64,000 bases of DNA from NCBI RefSeq assembly GCF_016862435.1, contig NZ_BOMY01000013.1, positions 62,001 to 126,000 of the forward strand. The letters run 5' to 3'. The notes under the pieces are model-generated. The model worked only from the letters and a program-made list of their open reading frames with translations, was not told the DNA's origin and made no database searches. Of the stretch, positions 35,843-44,750 are shown piece by piece. Positions within the stretch are counted from its first letter, which is position 1; each line of letters starts with the position of its first letter. The stretch is from Paractinoplanes tereljensis. GTDB taxonomy: Bacteria; Actinomycetota; Actinomycetes; Mycobacteriales; Micromonosporaceae. A program made the position numbers and the translations under genes.

Positions 35843-37786
35843 ATGACGGGCACAGTGCTGTGGGAACCGCCGGCCGACGTTCGCGACACCACCCGGATCG
35901 GCGCCTATCTGGGCTGGCTGGAGCGGGAGCGCGGGCTCGTGTTCGCCGACTACCCGGCGCTGTGGGAGTGGTCCGTCACCGACCTGCCGGGGTTCTGGCA
36001 GTCGATCTGGGACTACTTCGAGGTGATCAGCCACACCCCGGCGACCGCGGTGCTGCCCGACCCGACCATGCCGGGGGCGGTGTGGTTCCCGGGGGCGACC
36101 GTCAACTACGCCGAGCACGTGCTGCGGATGCCGGGAATCGGGGACGAGGATCCGGTCGTACTCGCGTACTCGCAAAGCCGGGAATCGATCACGCTGACCG
36201 CGCGGCAGCTGCGTGAGCAGGTGCGGAGCGTGCGTGCCGGGCTGAAGGCCCGGGGTGTCGGGCGCGGCGACCGGGTGGCGGCCTATGCGCCGAACATCCC
36301 GGAGACGTACGTTTTGATGCTCGCCACCACCAGCCTCGGCGCGATCTTCTCGTCGTGTGCGCCCGAGTTCGGCACCCGCAGCGTCGTCGACCGGTGGAGC
36401 CAGATCGAGCCGAAGGTGCTGGTCGCGGTGGATGGCTACCGCTACGGCGACAAGCCCCTTTCGCGGACGGCGGAAGTGACGGCGATAGTCGAGGCGATCC
36501 CGTCGATCGAGCACGTGGTGACGATCGGTTACCTCGATCCCGACGCGGGTAACTGGCAGTCACTGGCCGGCGATGACCCGATGGCGTTCGAGGCGGTGCC
36601 GTTCGATCACCCGCTGTACGTGCTGTACAGCTCCGGGACGACCGGCCTGCCCAAGCCGATCGTGCACGGCCACGGCGGCATCCTCCTCGAACACCTCAAG
36701 ATCCTGGCGTTGCACCACGACCTGGGCCCGTCCGACCGGTTCTTCTGGTTCACCACCACCGGCTGGATGATGTGGAACTTCCTGGTCAGCGGCCCGGCGG
36801 TGGGCGCCTCGATCGTGCTGTTCGACGGCAATCCCGGCTATCCCGACATGTCCGCCCTGTGGGACCTGGTCGACGAGGCCGGCATCACCTATTTCGGCAC
36901 GTCGGCGCCGTTCCTCATGGCCTGCCGCAAGGCCGGCTTCGAACCCCGCAAGCCCGGCCTGAAGGCCGTCGGTTCGACCGGCGCTCCGCTGCCGGCCGAG
37001 GGCTTCGACTGGGTCTACCAGGCGGTGGGCACGCAACTGCAGCTGCAATCGCTGTCCGGGGGTACGGATGTGTGCACCGGCTTCGTCGGGGCCTCCCCGC
37101 TGCACCCGGTGATCGAAGGGGTGATCGCCTGTCGGGTGCTCGGCGCGAAGGTCGAGGCGTACGACCCGGCCGGGCACCCGGTGCTCGGCGAACTCGGCGA
37201 ACTGGTGATCACCGCCCCGATGCCGAGCATGCCGGTGGGCTTCTGGAACGACCCGGACGGCAAGCGCTACCGGGAGGCGTACTTCGACGTCTACCCGGGC
37301 ATCTGGCGACACGGCGACTGGATCACGATCGGTGACGACGGCACCTGCGTGATCACCGGCCGATCCGACGCGACCCTGAACCGCGGCGGCGTACGGCTGG
37401 GCACGGCCGAGTTCTACTCGGTGGTGGAGAGCCTGCCCGAGATCGCCGACTCGGTGGTGGTCCACCTGGAACAGGACGACAACCCGAACGGCGAGCTGCT
37501 GCTGTTCGTCGTGCTGGCCGAGGGCCTAGAGCTGGACGACACCCTGATCAGGAAGATCCGCGGCGAGCTGCGGTCGGCCCTCTCCCCGCGGCACATCCCC
37601 GACGAGATCCACCAGGTACGGGCGGTGCCCCGCACACTCTCGGCGAAGAAGCTCGAGGTCCCGGTCAAGCGAATCCTCACCGGCACCCCGGTCGAGTCAG
37701 CGGCGGCGAAGGGCGCCCTGGCCAACCCGGAGTCGCTGGTGGCGTTCGAGCACCTGGCCCGGGAGCGCTCCGCCAACCAGGCATAA
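35843..37786 (+). CDS. Acetoacetyl-CoA synthetase (acetoacetate-CoA ligase)
   Basis: The 647-residue enzyme activates acetoacetate to acetoacetyl-CoA through an acyl-adenylate. Adenylating-enzyme motifs are LYSSGTTGLPKPIVHGHGG (A3), TTTGWMMWNFLV (A4-like) and the A8/A10 region with GRSDATLNRGGVRLGTAE and SAKKLEVPVKRIL with the catalytic lysine. The N-terminal TRIGAYLGWLERERGL and the WEWSVTDLPGFWQSIWDYF stretch are typical of this subfamily rather than acetyl-CoA synthetase. The ATG at 35843 follows AAGGTG; an in-frame GTG lies two codons earlier. It stands as a single gene. Confidence 0.93.
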   Translation: MTGTVLWEPPADVRDTTRIGAYLGWLERERGLVFADYPALWEWSVTDLPGFWQSIWDYFEVISHTPATAVLPDPTMPGAVWFPGATVNYAEHVLRMPGIGDEDPVVLAYSQSRESITLTARQLREQVRSVRAGLKARGVGRGDRVAAYAPNIPETYVLMLATTSLGAIFSSCAPEFGTRSVVDRWSQIEPKVLVAVDGYRYGDKPLSRTAEVTAIVEAIPSIEHVVTIGYLDPDAGNWQSLAGDDPMAFEAVPFDHPLYVLYSSGTTGLPKPIVHGHGGILLEHLKILALHHDLGPSDRFFWFTTTGWMMWNFLVSGPAVGASIVLFDGNPGYPDMSALWDLVDEAGITYFGTSAPFLMACRKAGFEPRKPGLKAVGSTGAPLPAEGFDWVYQAVGTQLQLQSLSGGTDVCTGFVGASPLHPVIEGVIACRVLGAKVEAYDPAGHPVLGELGELVITAPMPSMPVGFWNDPDGKRYREAYFDVYPGIWRHGDWITIGDDGTCVITGRSDATLNRGGVRLGTAEFYSVVESLPEIADSVVVHLEQDDNPNGELLLFVVLAEGLELDDTLIRKIRGELRSALSPRHIPDEIHQVRAVPRTLSAKKLEVPVKRILTGTPVESAAAKGALANPESLVAFEHLARERSANQA

Positions 37787-37851
37787 CACAAATCAAGCGG
37801 CGTCGATCATCACGTTGACCTGCCGGTTCGCGGCCGGGACGCTGCTTCTTC

Positions 37852-38838
37852 GTGGCGATCCGATGGCGAATTCTTCCCGTGGTGCTGGTCGTGGCGGGGT
37901 GCGCACCGGCCCCGACTCCAGTTGCGGCGCCGTCCCCCGTACCCGTCTCGATCGCGCCGGCCCCGCCCAGTTCGTCGCCGCCAGTTTCGAAGCGGCCGAC
38001 GGCATCGGCGTCGGCGTCGGCAAAGCCGAAGCCGACCGAAAAGCCGGTTTCGTTCTGGGGGGACACCTCCGGGATCCCCCGGGCGAAAAACGTGCTCACC
38101 GTCAAGGTGCTCAACCGCACGAACGGCGCCTATCCCGACAGCAAGGTCTACTGGACCTTCAACGGGCAGACCCACTCGATCGCCGACCAGCCCTATCTCG
38201 ACATGCCGGCCAACTCGGCCGGCCGGATGTACTTCCACCTGGGCACGCCGACCAGCAAGTACAACGACTTCGTCGAGTTCACCGTCGGCCCGGACCAGTT
38301 CAACGGCAACACCACCCGGGTGGATGCCTTCGTCCTGAAGATCGCGATGCGGCTGCACGCCGCCGACGGCTTCGACCAGGAGGTGGGCGAGAGCCGCAAG
38401 GTCTTCGCCGAGTCTCGGGCCGCGACGTTCGCCCGGTTCAAGGCCGCGGTCCCCGCCGAGTTCGATCATCTGGCCCAGGGCCTGGACAAGATCCTCTCCC
38501 CCGGCGGCGACCCTTCGTTCCGGCCCGGCGGCCGGTACGCGGACTACTTCGCCACCTACACGACCGCCGCGAACAGCTCGGAGATCCTCGGCTGCGCCGG
38601 CCCGCTGTCCGGCAAGCCGGACGAGTGCGCCCAGCTCAACCGGCACGTGACAGCGGCCCAGGCCAACGATCGCGGCGCCTACTACCAGGCCGCCCCGGCC
38701 AACTTCTACGCGAAGTTCTGGCACGACAACGCCATCGACGGCCGCGCTTACGGCTTCCCCTACGACGACGTGAACGCCCAGTCCACCTACGTCTCCCACC
38801 AGAACCCGCAGTATCTGCTGGTCGCGGTCGGTTTCTAG
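37852..38838 (+). CDS. Lipoprotein-type GH64 beta-1,3-glucanase
   Basis: GH64 enzymes release short oligosaccharides from beta-1,3-glucan and share a thaumatin-like fold. The 328-residue protein has a lipobox (VVLVVAGCAPAP), a Pro/Ser/Lys-rich linker (about 25-65) and a GH64 domain beginning at KNVLTVKVLNRTNG. DFVEFTVG and NTTRVDAFVL place the expected catalytic Glu and Asp, and GFPYDDVNAQSTYVSH near the end is typical. The GTG at 37852 gives the signal peptide; the ribosome site is weak. Lipidation would tether the enzyme to the cell surface. Confidence 0.85.
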   Translation: MAIRWRILPVVLVVAGCAPAPTPVAAPSPVPVSIAPAPPSSSPPVSKRPTASASASAKPKPTEKPVSFWGDTSGIPRAKNVLTVKVLNRTNGAYPDSKVYWTFNGQTHSIADQPYLDMPANSAGRMYFHLGTPTSKYNDFVEFTVGPDQFNGNTTRVDAFVLKIAMRLHAADGFDQEVGESRKVFAESRAATFARFKAAVPAEFDHLAQGLDKILSPGGDPSFRPGGRYADYFATYTTAANSSEILGCAGPLSGKPDECAQLNRHVTAAQANDRGAYYQAAPANFYAKFWHDNAIDGRAYGFPYDDVNAQSTYVSHQNPQYLLVAVGF

Positions 38839-39560
38839 GTCAGTAGGACGGTGGCCTTCTCTGAGTCGGCTCGGGGCTTGGTCTTTGCCGGGTCCAGGTT
38901 GGCGCACAGGATCACTGAGGCTCCTACCGCCAGTGGGGTGAAGAGCCAGTCGGCCGGGTCGGGGTAGGACCGGGTGTCGATCAGGACTCGGTCGCCGGCG
39001 CCGAAGCCCAGCTCGGCCGCTCGGACCGTGGCGTTGCGGATCACCGCCAGGTGGCTCATCTCGATCGGGCCGGCCAAGGCCCGGTCGTCGTTGCCGATGG
39101 GGGCGCCGCGGAAGTGGTCGCCGTAGTTGCGCACCTCTGTCACATAGTCGACAAAACCCGGGGGCAGATCGCGCAGCGGCATGGCCAGCGGCAGCAGGCC
39201 GGTGATCAGCCGGTCGCCGGTGGACCAGGCGAGCGCGCGATCGGCCAGTGCAGGGCTCGTGAACAGGGCATCCACCGGCTGCGGCTCGTCGCCCAGGTCG
39301 GCTGCCACGCCGGCTGCGGCGGCGCCGAGCACGATCGCGGCGGTCTGCCAGTGCGGCGGGAGCACCACCGCGATGCTGTCCCCGACGCCCAGGCCGAGGC
39401 CGTCGATCAACATGTTGGCGGTCTTCGAAACCCAGTTGTCGAGGGTTGCCCCGGACAACTCGGTCCGATCGCCCGTCGCATCGTCGTACCAGGTCAGCAA
39501 CGGGGTGGTCGGGTCGCGGCGAACCGCCTCGGCCAAGGCCTGCGGGATCGTGGTCTGCAC
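38835..39560 (-). CDS. TIGR03089 family protein (AMP-ligase N-terminal-like fragment)
   Basis: The protein (241 residues from the GTG at 39560) resembles the N-terminal domain of acyl-adenylating enzymes, with TIPQALAEAVRRDPTTPLLTWYDDATG (given here as TIPQALAEAVRRDP then LLTWYDDATG) and IAVVLPPHWQTAAIVLGAAAAG. It lacks the ATP-binding A3 loop and the C-terminal domain. Such short proteins form the actinobacterial TIGR03089 family of unknown function, often beside cell-wall glycosyltransferase and mannose genes. An in-frame upstream ATG at 39653 adds 31 residues of atypical codon use. Its stop overlaps the GH64 stop by four bases. Confidence 0.8.
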   Translation of the reverse strand: MQTTIPQALAEAVRRDPTTPLLTWYDDATGDRTELSGATLDNWVSKTANMLIDGLGLGVGDSIAVVLPPHWQTAAIVLGAAAAGVAADLGDEPQPVDALFTSPALADRALAWSTGDRLITGLLPLAMPLRDLPPGFVDYVTEVRNYGDHFRGAPIGNDDRALAGPIEMSHLAVIRNATVRAAELGFGAGDRVLIDTRSYPDPADWLFTPLAVGASVILCANLDPAKTKPRADSEKATVLLT

Positions 39561-39720
39561 CGCACCAACGATAAGCCCGTCACTCTGCGTGACTGATCCT
39601 GAACTTGCGATGAGTTCCCGGAAACGCTTCGAATCAGGCGGTGTCGCGGTCACGTGCCCGATGCATTCCGGGCGTAGGCTTGCCAGTGGTCTGAATTACA
39701 ACCTCTTTGGGAGTTGCCTC

Positions 39721-40869
39721 GTGACCGCCGGTCGCCCCCCGCGAGTGCTCGTCGACGCCACCAGCGTTCCCGCTGATCGAGGAGGCGTCGGCCGATACGT
39801 CGACGGCCTGCTCGGTGCCCTCGGTCAGTTGGATCCGGACAGGGTCGATCTGGCCGTCGTGGCCCAGCGTTCGGATGCGGAGCGTTACAGCCGCATGCTC
39901 GGTGACGCCGAGGTGATCGCCGGACCGGCCGCGGTCGCGCACCGGCCTGCCCGGCTCGCCTGGGAGCAGACCGGGCTGCCGCTGCTGGCTCAGCAGGTCG
40001 GCGCCAAGGTGCTGCACTCGCCGTTCTACACGTGCCCGCTGCGGGCCGGCTGCCCGGTGACGGTGACCGTGCACGACGCCACGTTCTTCACCGAGCCGGA
40101 GCACTACGACAACACCAAGCGCACTTTCTTCCGCAGCGCGATCAAGACGTCGCTGCGCCGGGCCGCCCGGGTGATCGTGCCGAGCAAGGCGACCCGCGAC
40201 GAGCTGATCCGGCTGCTCGATGCCGACCCGACCCGCATCGACGTGGCCTACCACGGTGTCGATCACTCCGCCTTCCACGCGCCGACCGAGGAGGAGAAGG
40301 CCCGGGTCCGTGCCCGTCTGGGCCTGACCGACGCGGGTTATGTCGCGTTCCTCGGCGCCAAGGAACCCCGGAAGAACGTGCCCAACCTGATCCGCGGCTG
40401 GGCTCGCGCGGTAGCCGACTGGCCGCACCCGCCGGCGCTGGTGCTGGCCGGCGGCCAGGGCCACGACGACGAGATCGACCGCGCGGTGGCCGAGGTCCCG
40501 TCACACCTGCGGCTGCTCCGCCCGGGCTATCTGCGCTACGCCGACCTGCCGGGCTTCCTGGGTGGCGCGCTGGTGGCCTGCTACCCGTCGTTCGGCGAGG
40601 GGTTCGGCCTGCCGATCCTGGAGGCGATGGCTTGCGCAACACCGGTGCTGACCACGCCGCGGCTGTCCCTGCCCGAGGTGGGCGGCGACGCAGTGGCGTA
40701 CACCACTGAAGACCCCGACCGCATCGCCACCGACCTGGCCGATCTGCTGCACGACGAGCAGCGCCGGCTGACGCTCGCGAAGGCCGGATTCGACCGCGCC
40801 AAAGAGTTCACCTGGGCTTCAAGTGCCGAGGTACATGTCACCACCTGGAAACGTGTCGCCGCCGCGTGA
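39721..40869 (+). CDS. GT4-family glycosyltransferase
   Basis: The 382-residue GT-B enzyme transfers a sugar from a nucleotide donor. The N-terminal acceptor half starts PRVLVDATSVPADRGGVGRYV. The C-terminal donor half has YVAFLGAKEPRKNVPNLI and the EX7E motif in FGEGFGLPILEAMACATPV, with LSLPEVGGDAV after it. The GTG at 39721 follows GGGAG. It lies 19 bp upstream of manC, so GDP-mannose is a plausible donor, and the product may be a mannosylated wall polymer or glycolipid. The specific acceptor is unknown. Confidence 0.9.
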   Translation: MTAGRPPRVLVDATSVPADRGGVGRYVDGLLGALGQLDPDRVDLAVVAQRSDAERYSRMLGDAEVIAGPAAVAHRPARLAWEQTGLPLLAQQVGAKVLHSPFYTCPLRAGCPVTVTVHDATFFTEPEHYDNTKRTFFRSAIKTSLRRAARVIVPSKATRDELIRLLDADPTRIDVAYHGVDHSAFHAPTEEEKARVRARLGLTDAGYVAFLGAKEPRKNVPNLIRGWARAVADWPHPPALVLAGGQGHDDEIDRAVAEVPSHLRLLRPGYLRYADLPGFLGGALVACYPSFGEGFGLPILEAMACATPVLTTPRLSLPEVGGDAVAYTTEDPDRIATDLADLLHDEQRRLTLAKAGFDRAKEFTWASSAEVHVTTWKRVAAA

Positions 40870-40888
40870 CCCACTACACTTCGCCAGC

Positions 40889-42004
40889 ATGATTGACCAA
40901 CAGGGTGCGCTTTACGGCGTCGTGCTGGCCGGGGGCACCGGCACGCGTCTCTGGCCGTTGTCCCGGGCCGGCCACCCCAAGTTCCTGCACCCGCTTACCG
41001 GTACGGACGCTTCGCTGCTGCAGGCCACCGTCGACCGCCTCGACCAGCTCTCGCCGTCCGACCACGTCTTCGTGGTGACCGGGGTGGCGCACGCCGCCGC
41101 CGTGTCCCGCCAGCTCGCCGAGGTTCCCGACGAGAACGTGCTGATCGAGCCGTCGCCGCGGGACTCGTGCGCGGCGATCGCCCTGGCCGCGGCGGTGATC
41201 GCCCGGCGCGAGCCCGAGGCGATCATGGGCGCGTTCGCCTCGGACCACCTGATCGCCGACAAGGACCAGTTCTCGGCGGTCATCCGGCAGGCGATGGGCG
41301 GCGCCCAGCAGGGCCTGCTGATGACGCTCGGCATCACCCCGACCCGCCCGGAGACCGGCTACGGCTACCTGGAGTGCGGCAGCGTGGTCGGCGACGGCCC
41401 GGTGCTGGCCGTGCAGGAATTCAAGGAGAAGCCGTCGTACGACGTGGCGGAAAGCTACGTGAAGTCCGGCAACTACCTGTGGAACGCCGGCATGTTCGTC
41501 TGGCGGGTCGACGTGTTCCTGGCCGAGCTGTCCCGTCAGCAGCCGCAGCTCGCGGCCGGCATCTCGCGCATCGCCCAGGCCTGGGACTCGCCGTCCCGGG
41601 AGGACGTGCTCGGTGAGGTGTGGCCGACGCTGCCGCGCATCTCGGTCGACTACGCCGTGATGGAGGGTGCCGCCACGGTGGGCCGGGTCGGCACGGTCAC
41701 CGGCGACTTCGGCTGGAACGACGTCGGCGACTTCCACACGCTCGGTGCGGTGCTCGCCTCCGATCAGGCCGGCAACGTCGTGGTCGGCCGCGATGGGGCC
41801 GACAAGTCGGGCGTGCTGCTGCGCGAGACCGAAAACCTCGTGGTGGTGCCCACCGCCGGCCGTCTGGTCGCCGCGCTGGGCGTGCGCGACCTGGTCATCG
41901 TGGACACTCCGGACGCGGTGCTGGTCTGCCCGCGCGACCGCGCCCAGGAGGTCAAGCAGCTGGTCGACGCCTTGAAGGACTCGGGCGAACACAGCTACAT
42001 CTGA
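40889..42004 (+). CDS. manC: Mannose-1-phosphate guanylyltransferase
   Basis: ManC makes GDP-mannose from GTP and mannose-1-phosphate. The 371-residue protein has the nucleotidyltransferase signature VVLAGGTGTRLWPLSR, then EPSPRDSCAAIALAA, GYGYLECG and FKEKPS, and WNAGMFVW. It lacks the C-terminal isomerase domain of bifunctional enzymes, consistent with the separate manA. The ATG at 40889 is the first start that leaves the nucleotide-binding loop at the N-terminus. It closely follows the GT4 gene and precedes lexA. Confidence 0.94.
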   Translation: MIDQQGALYGVVLAGGTGTRLWPLSRAGHPKFLHPLTGTDASLLQATVDRLDQLSPSDHVFVVTGVAHAAAVSRQLAEVPDENVLIEPSPRDSCAAIALAAAVIARREPEAIMGAFASDHLIADKDQFSAVIRQAMGGAQQGLLMTLGITPTRPETGYGYLECGSVVGDGPVLAVQEFKEKPSYDVAESYVKSGNYLWNAGMFVWRVDVFLAELSRQQPQLAAGISRIAQAWDSPSREDVLGEVWPTLPRISVDYAVMEGAATVGRVGTVTGDFGWNDVGDFHTLGAVLASDQAGNVVVGRDGADKSGVLLRETENLVVVPTAGRLVAALGVRDLVIVDTPDAVLVCPRDRAQEVKQLVDALKDSGEHSYI

Positions 42005-42089
42005 GTCGAGGCCACCGGGGCGGATGAAGTTCTCACCCGTCCCGGTGGTGATTAGTACAGATGATCGAAAAATGTAGTATCGTCACCGC

Positions 42090-42710
42090 ATGGCTTCCCC
42101 CGTGCAGGAGCTCTCCGTCCGCCAGCAGCAGATCCTGACGATGATCCGGGAGTGGATCGGCCGCAAGGGCTATCCGCCCACGATGCGCGAGATCGCCGCC
42201 GCAGTCGGCCTGGCTTCCCCCTCCTCGGTGGCCCACCAGCTGGATCGCCTCGAGGAACTCGGTTACATCCGCCGCGACGCCCGCGGCTCCCGCGCGGTCG
42301 ACATCCGCTCCTCCGAGCCGGCGACCCTGCGCGAGGAAGACATCCGCGTCCCGCTGGTCGGCTCGATCGCGGCCGGCACGCCGATCACCGCCGACGAGCA
42401 GGTCGAGGAAGAGTTGACCCTGCCGCAGAGCCTGGTCGGCCACGGCACCCTGTTCGCCCTGCGGGTCAAGGGCGACTCGATGATCGACGCCGCGATCTGC
42501 GACGGCGACCTGGTCGTGGTCCGCCAGCAGCCGACCGCGGAAAACGGCGACATCGTGGCCGCGATGATCGAGGGCGAGGCCACCGTCAAGGTGCTGCGCA
42601 CCGAGGGCCATCGCATCGACCTGGTGCCGCGCAACCCGGCCTACGACGTGATCCCCGGCCACAACGCGGTGATCCTCGGCAAGGTGGTCAGCGTCCTGCG
42701 CCGCGTGTGA
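42090..42710 (+). CDS. lexA: LexA repressor
   Basis: LexA represses DNA-damage genes and self-cleaves when RecA filaments form. The 206-residue protein has a winged-helix domain (about 8-75, with YPPTMREIAAAVGLASPSSV) and an S24 peptidase domain. The cleavage site Ala95-Gly96 (SIAAGTP), Ser130 (KGDSMID) and Lys167 (EATVKV) are all present. The ATG at 42090 fits the family start. A perfect SOS box was not found upstream; only TCGAAAAATGTAG at about 42065 resembles half a site. Confidence 0.97.
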   Translation: MASPVQELSVRQQQILTMIREWIGRKGYPPTMREIAAAVGLASPSSVAHQLDRLEELGYIRRDARGSRAVDIRSSEPATLREEDIRVPLVGSIAAGTPITADEQVEEELTLPQSLVGHGTLFALRVKGDSMIDAAICDGDLVVVRQQPTAENGDIVAAMIEGEATVKVLRTEGHRIDLVPRNPAYDVIPGHNAVILGKVVSVLRRV

Positions 42711-42815
42711 GTGAACGTTCCCTGAACCCTCGGCACGATCGTCCACTGGCGACTCCGGCGGCCCAATAATGCGGTCATAGAGTTCTGGTGGAGTGTCGCG
42801 CTCGCGACCCTGGGT

Positions 42816-44288
42816 GTGGTCGTCCCCGGGATCGCGGCACTGTATGAGTTCGTCGTCAAAGGCCGGAAGCGCCTCGGCTATCGGGTCCAGATGGACACGA
42901 CCGCCAGCAACGTCGTCAAGACGGAACACGACGGCCCGTTCGCCCAGCTGATGGTGAGCAACCGCAAGCTGGAAGACCCGACCATCGTGCTGCTGCGCAT
43001 CGAGAACAACGGTGCCACCAACATCGACGAGGGCGATTACTCCCGCTCGCACGCCGACGACACCGGCATCACCATCACCTTCACCGATCGCCACGTGGTC
43101 GGCGCGGTGATCACCGAGGTCAGCGACACCAACATGAGTTCCAGCTTCCAGAACGGCGGCGGTTTCACCGTCAAGGAAACCGTGCTGGAACTGCCGAAGG
43201 TCCCGATGAACCGCGGCGAGCACTACAAGGTGCTCTGCGCCCTGGAACGGGCCGACGGTGGTGCGGGCGCCCGGCAATATCCACCGCCCCATGTGGAATG
43301 CACGATCAAGGGCGGCGTTGGCGGCGGCGGCCGCATTCAAGAGACAAAAAGCCGCACGGGTACGCCGAAACGGGTGCTGGCACTTATCGGCTTCCTGGTC
43401 GCGATCGTCGTCGCCCAGCTGGTCATCTTCGCGTCGAGCGGCGACAGCGCGCCCCTCGACTGTGCCACCGGCCAGGTCCGGCTCACCGGTTCCACCGCGT
43501 TCGAGCCGGTCGCGCGGGAGGCCGCGAAGTCGTACCAGGATCTGTGCCCTGGCTCGTCGTTCGCCTTTGAATTCCGCGGCAGCGGCGAAGGCCTGCAGAC
43601 GCTCGACCAGGCCGGCCCCGACGTGATCGCGTTCTCGGACGGCGAGAAGCCGAGCGGCCTGCCCCGCCTGCTGCCCCGGCCGATCGCGTTCTTCCTGTTC
43701 ACCCTGGTGGTCAACGGCGACGCCGGCGTCCAGGACCTGACCCTGGACCAGATCAAGCAGATCTACTCGGGCAAGATCGCCAACTGGCAGGAGATCGGCG
43801 GCAACGACGTGCCGATCCGCCTGATCAGCCGAAACCCGGGTTCCGGCACGCGGGCCGCGTTCCAGCGCCGGGTTCTGGCCGGCGCACGCGAGCCGGGCAG
43901 CAACTCCGACGACTGCCGCTCCCTCGACCCGGGCTCCCCGGCCGGCGTGGTCCGCTGCGCCCGGGACACGACCGAAACGGTGCTACGCACGGTGGCGGCA
44001 ACGCCGGGCGCGATGGGTTACAGCGAACTGGGCGCGGCCGCGGACCGTAAGGGCCTGGTCTCCATCCGGATCAACGGCCACCCCGCGACGGTCGCCGACG
44101 CCGACCACGGCACGTACCCGTTCTGGGAAACCGAATTCGGCTACACGTACGGCGAGCCCGCCGCGAACTCGGTGGCGGCCAGCTTCCTGCGCTACCTGAC
44201 CAACCAGACCGGAGCCGACATCATCCGCTCCCACGGCGACCGCCCCTGCGCCGAACTGGCCAACCCCCAGCTATGCCGCCCCACCTGA
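42816..44288 (+). CDS. Membrane-anchored PstS-like substrate-binding protein
   Basis: The ~490-residue protein begins in a hydrophobic segment (VVVPGIAALYEFVVKGRKRLGYRVQMD, shown split: VVVPGIAALYEFVV then GRKRLGYRVQMD). A folded domain of unknown type follows (about 25-150), then a second TM helix (about 187-205) and a PstS-like domain (about 215-480). The latter has VRLTGSTAFEPVA, LTLDQIKQIYSGKIANWQEIGG and SRNPGSGTRAAFQRR, all typical of phosphate-binding proteins. In-frame codons upstream extend the first TM helix to about 42777 but contain no ATG, GTG or TTG, so the true start is uncertain. No pst transport genes are nearby. Confidence 0.75.
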   Translation: MVVPGIAALYEFVVKGRKRLGYRVQMDTTASNVVKTEHDGPFAQLMVSNRKLEDPTIVLLRIENNGATNIDEGDYSRSHADDTGITITFTDRHVVGAVITEVSDTNMSSSFQNGGGFTVKETVLELPKVPMNRGEHYKVLCALERADGGAGARQYPPPHVECTIKGGVGGGGRIQETKSRTGTPKRVLALIGFLVAIVVAQLVIFASSGDSAPLDCATGQVRLTGSTAFEPVAREAAKSYQDLCPGSSFAFEFRGSGEGLQTLDQAGPDVIAFSDGEKPSGLPRLLPRPIAFFLFTLVVNGDAGVQDLTLDQIKQIYSGKIANWQEIGGNDVPIRLISRNPGSGTRAAFQRRVLAGAREPGSNSDDCRSLDPGSPAGVVRCARDTTETVLRTVAATPGAMGYSELGAAADRKGLVSIRINGHPATVADADHGTYPFWETEFGYTYGEPAANSVAASFLRYLTNQTGADIIRSHGDRPCAELANPQLCRPT

Positions 44289-44289
44289 C

Positions 44290-44739
44290 CTACCCGGGGA
44301 TAAGCTGATCGGCCGCCGGATGAAACGACCACCACGTGTCGCGACGGTGTTTGATCACCACGCCGTTCAGCCGGGAAAGTAGAAGTACGTCGCCGTTCAA
44401 GACCAAAGCAGCGTCCTGGTCGGCGGCGACGAGGACCCGTTGGACAACGGCCAGGACGTGATCGGTCGCGGTTGGGCGATCGGCCTCTTTGTCGAGGCGG
44501 AACGCGACCACCACGTAAGTCTCCGGTTCCCATTCCCATCCGCCGTCGTCGGTCATTACGTCGAGGTAGGCGTTTTCTCCCGATGTGACCACGACCTCGA
44601 AGCCGTATTTCTCGTCAAGGTTGGCGGCGAGAAAGGGCACTGTTCCGGTGGGGCGATCGGCCAACGCAGGGAATGCCCACTGCGCCACCACCTCGACCGG
44701 CGGATTCCCGGCGAGGTACAGGTTGTAGTCGATCGCCAC
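44290..44739 (-). CDS. SitI3-like putative immunity protein
   Basis: The ~149-residue protein begins MAIDYNLYLAGNPPVEVVA and has WEWEPETYVVVAFRLDK in the middle and NGDVLLLSRLNGVVIKHR near the end. This pattern resembles the SitI3 family of immunity proteins in actinomycetes and proteobacteria. I chose the GTG at 44739; a TTG at 44754 is also possible and would overlap the toxin stop. It is immediately downstream of the CdiA C-terminal-like nuclease gene, the normal place for its immunity partner. The family call is from memory and moderate. Confidence 0.6.
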   Translation of the reverse strand: MAIDYNLYLAGNPPVEVVAQWAFPALADRPTGTVPFLAANLDEKYGFEVVVTSGENAYLDVMTDDGGWEWEPETYVVVAFRLDKEADRPTATDHVLAVVQRVLVAADQDAALVLNGDVLLLSRLNGVVIKHRRDTWWSFHPAADQLIPG

Positions 44740-44750
44740 AGTGCACGCTC

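Noticed and set aside
42055..42089. Possible SOS box upstream of lexA (TCGAAAAATGTAG)
   Set aside because: Only the left half fits the actinobacterial consensus CGAAC-N4-GTTCG; the right half does not. Too weak to list as an operator.
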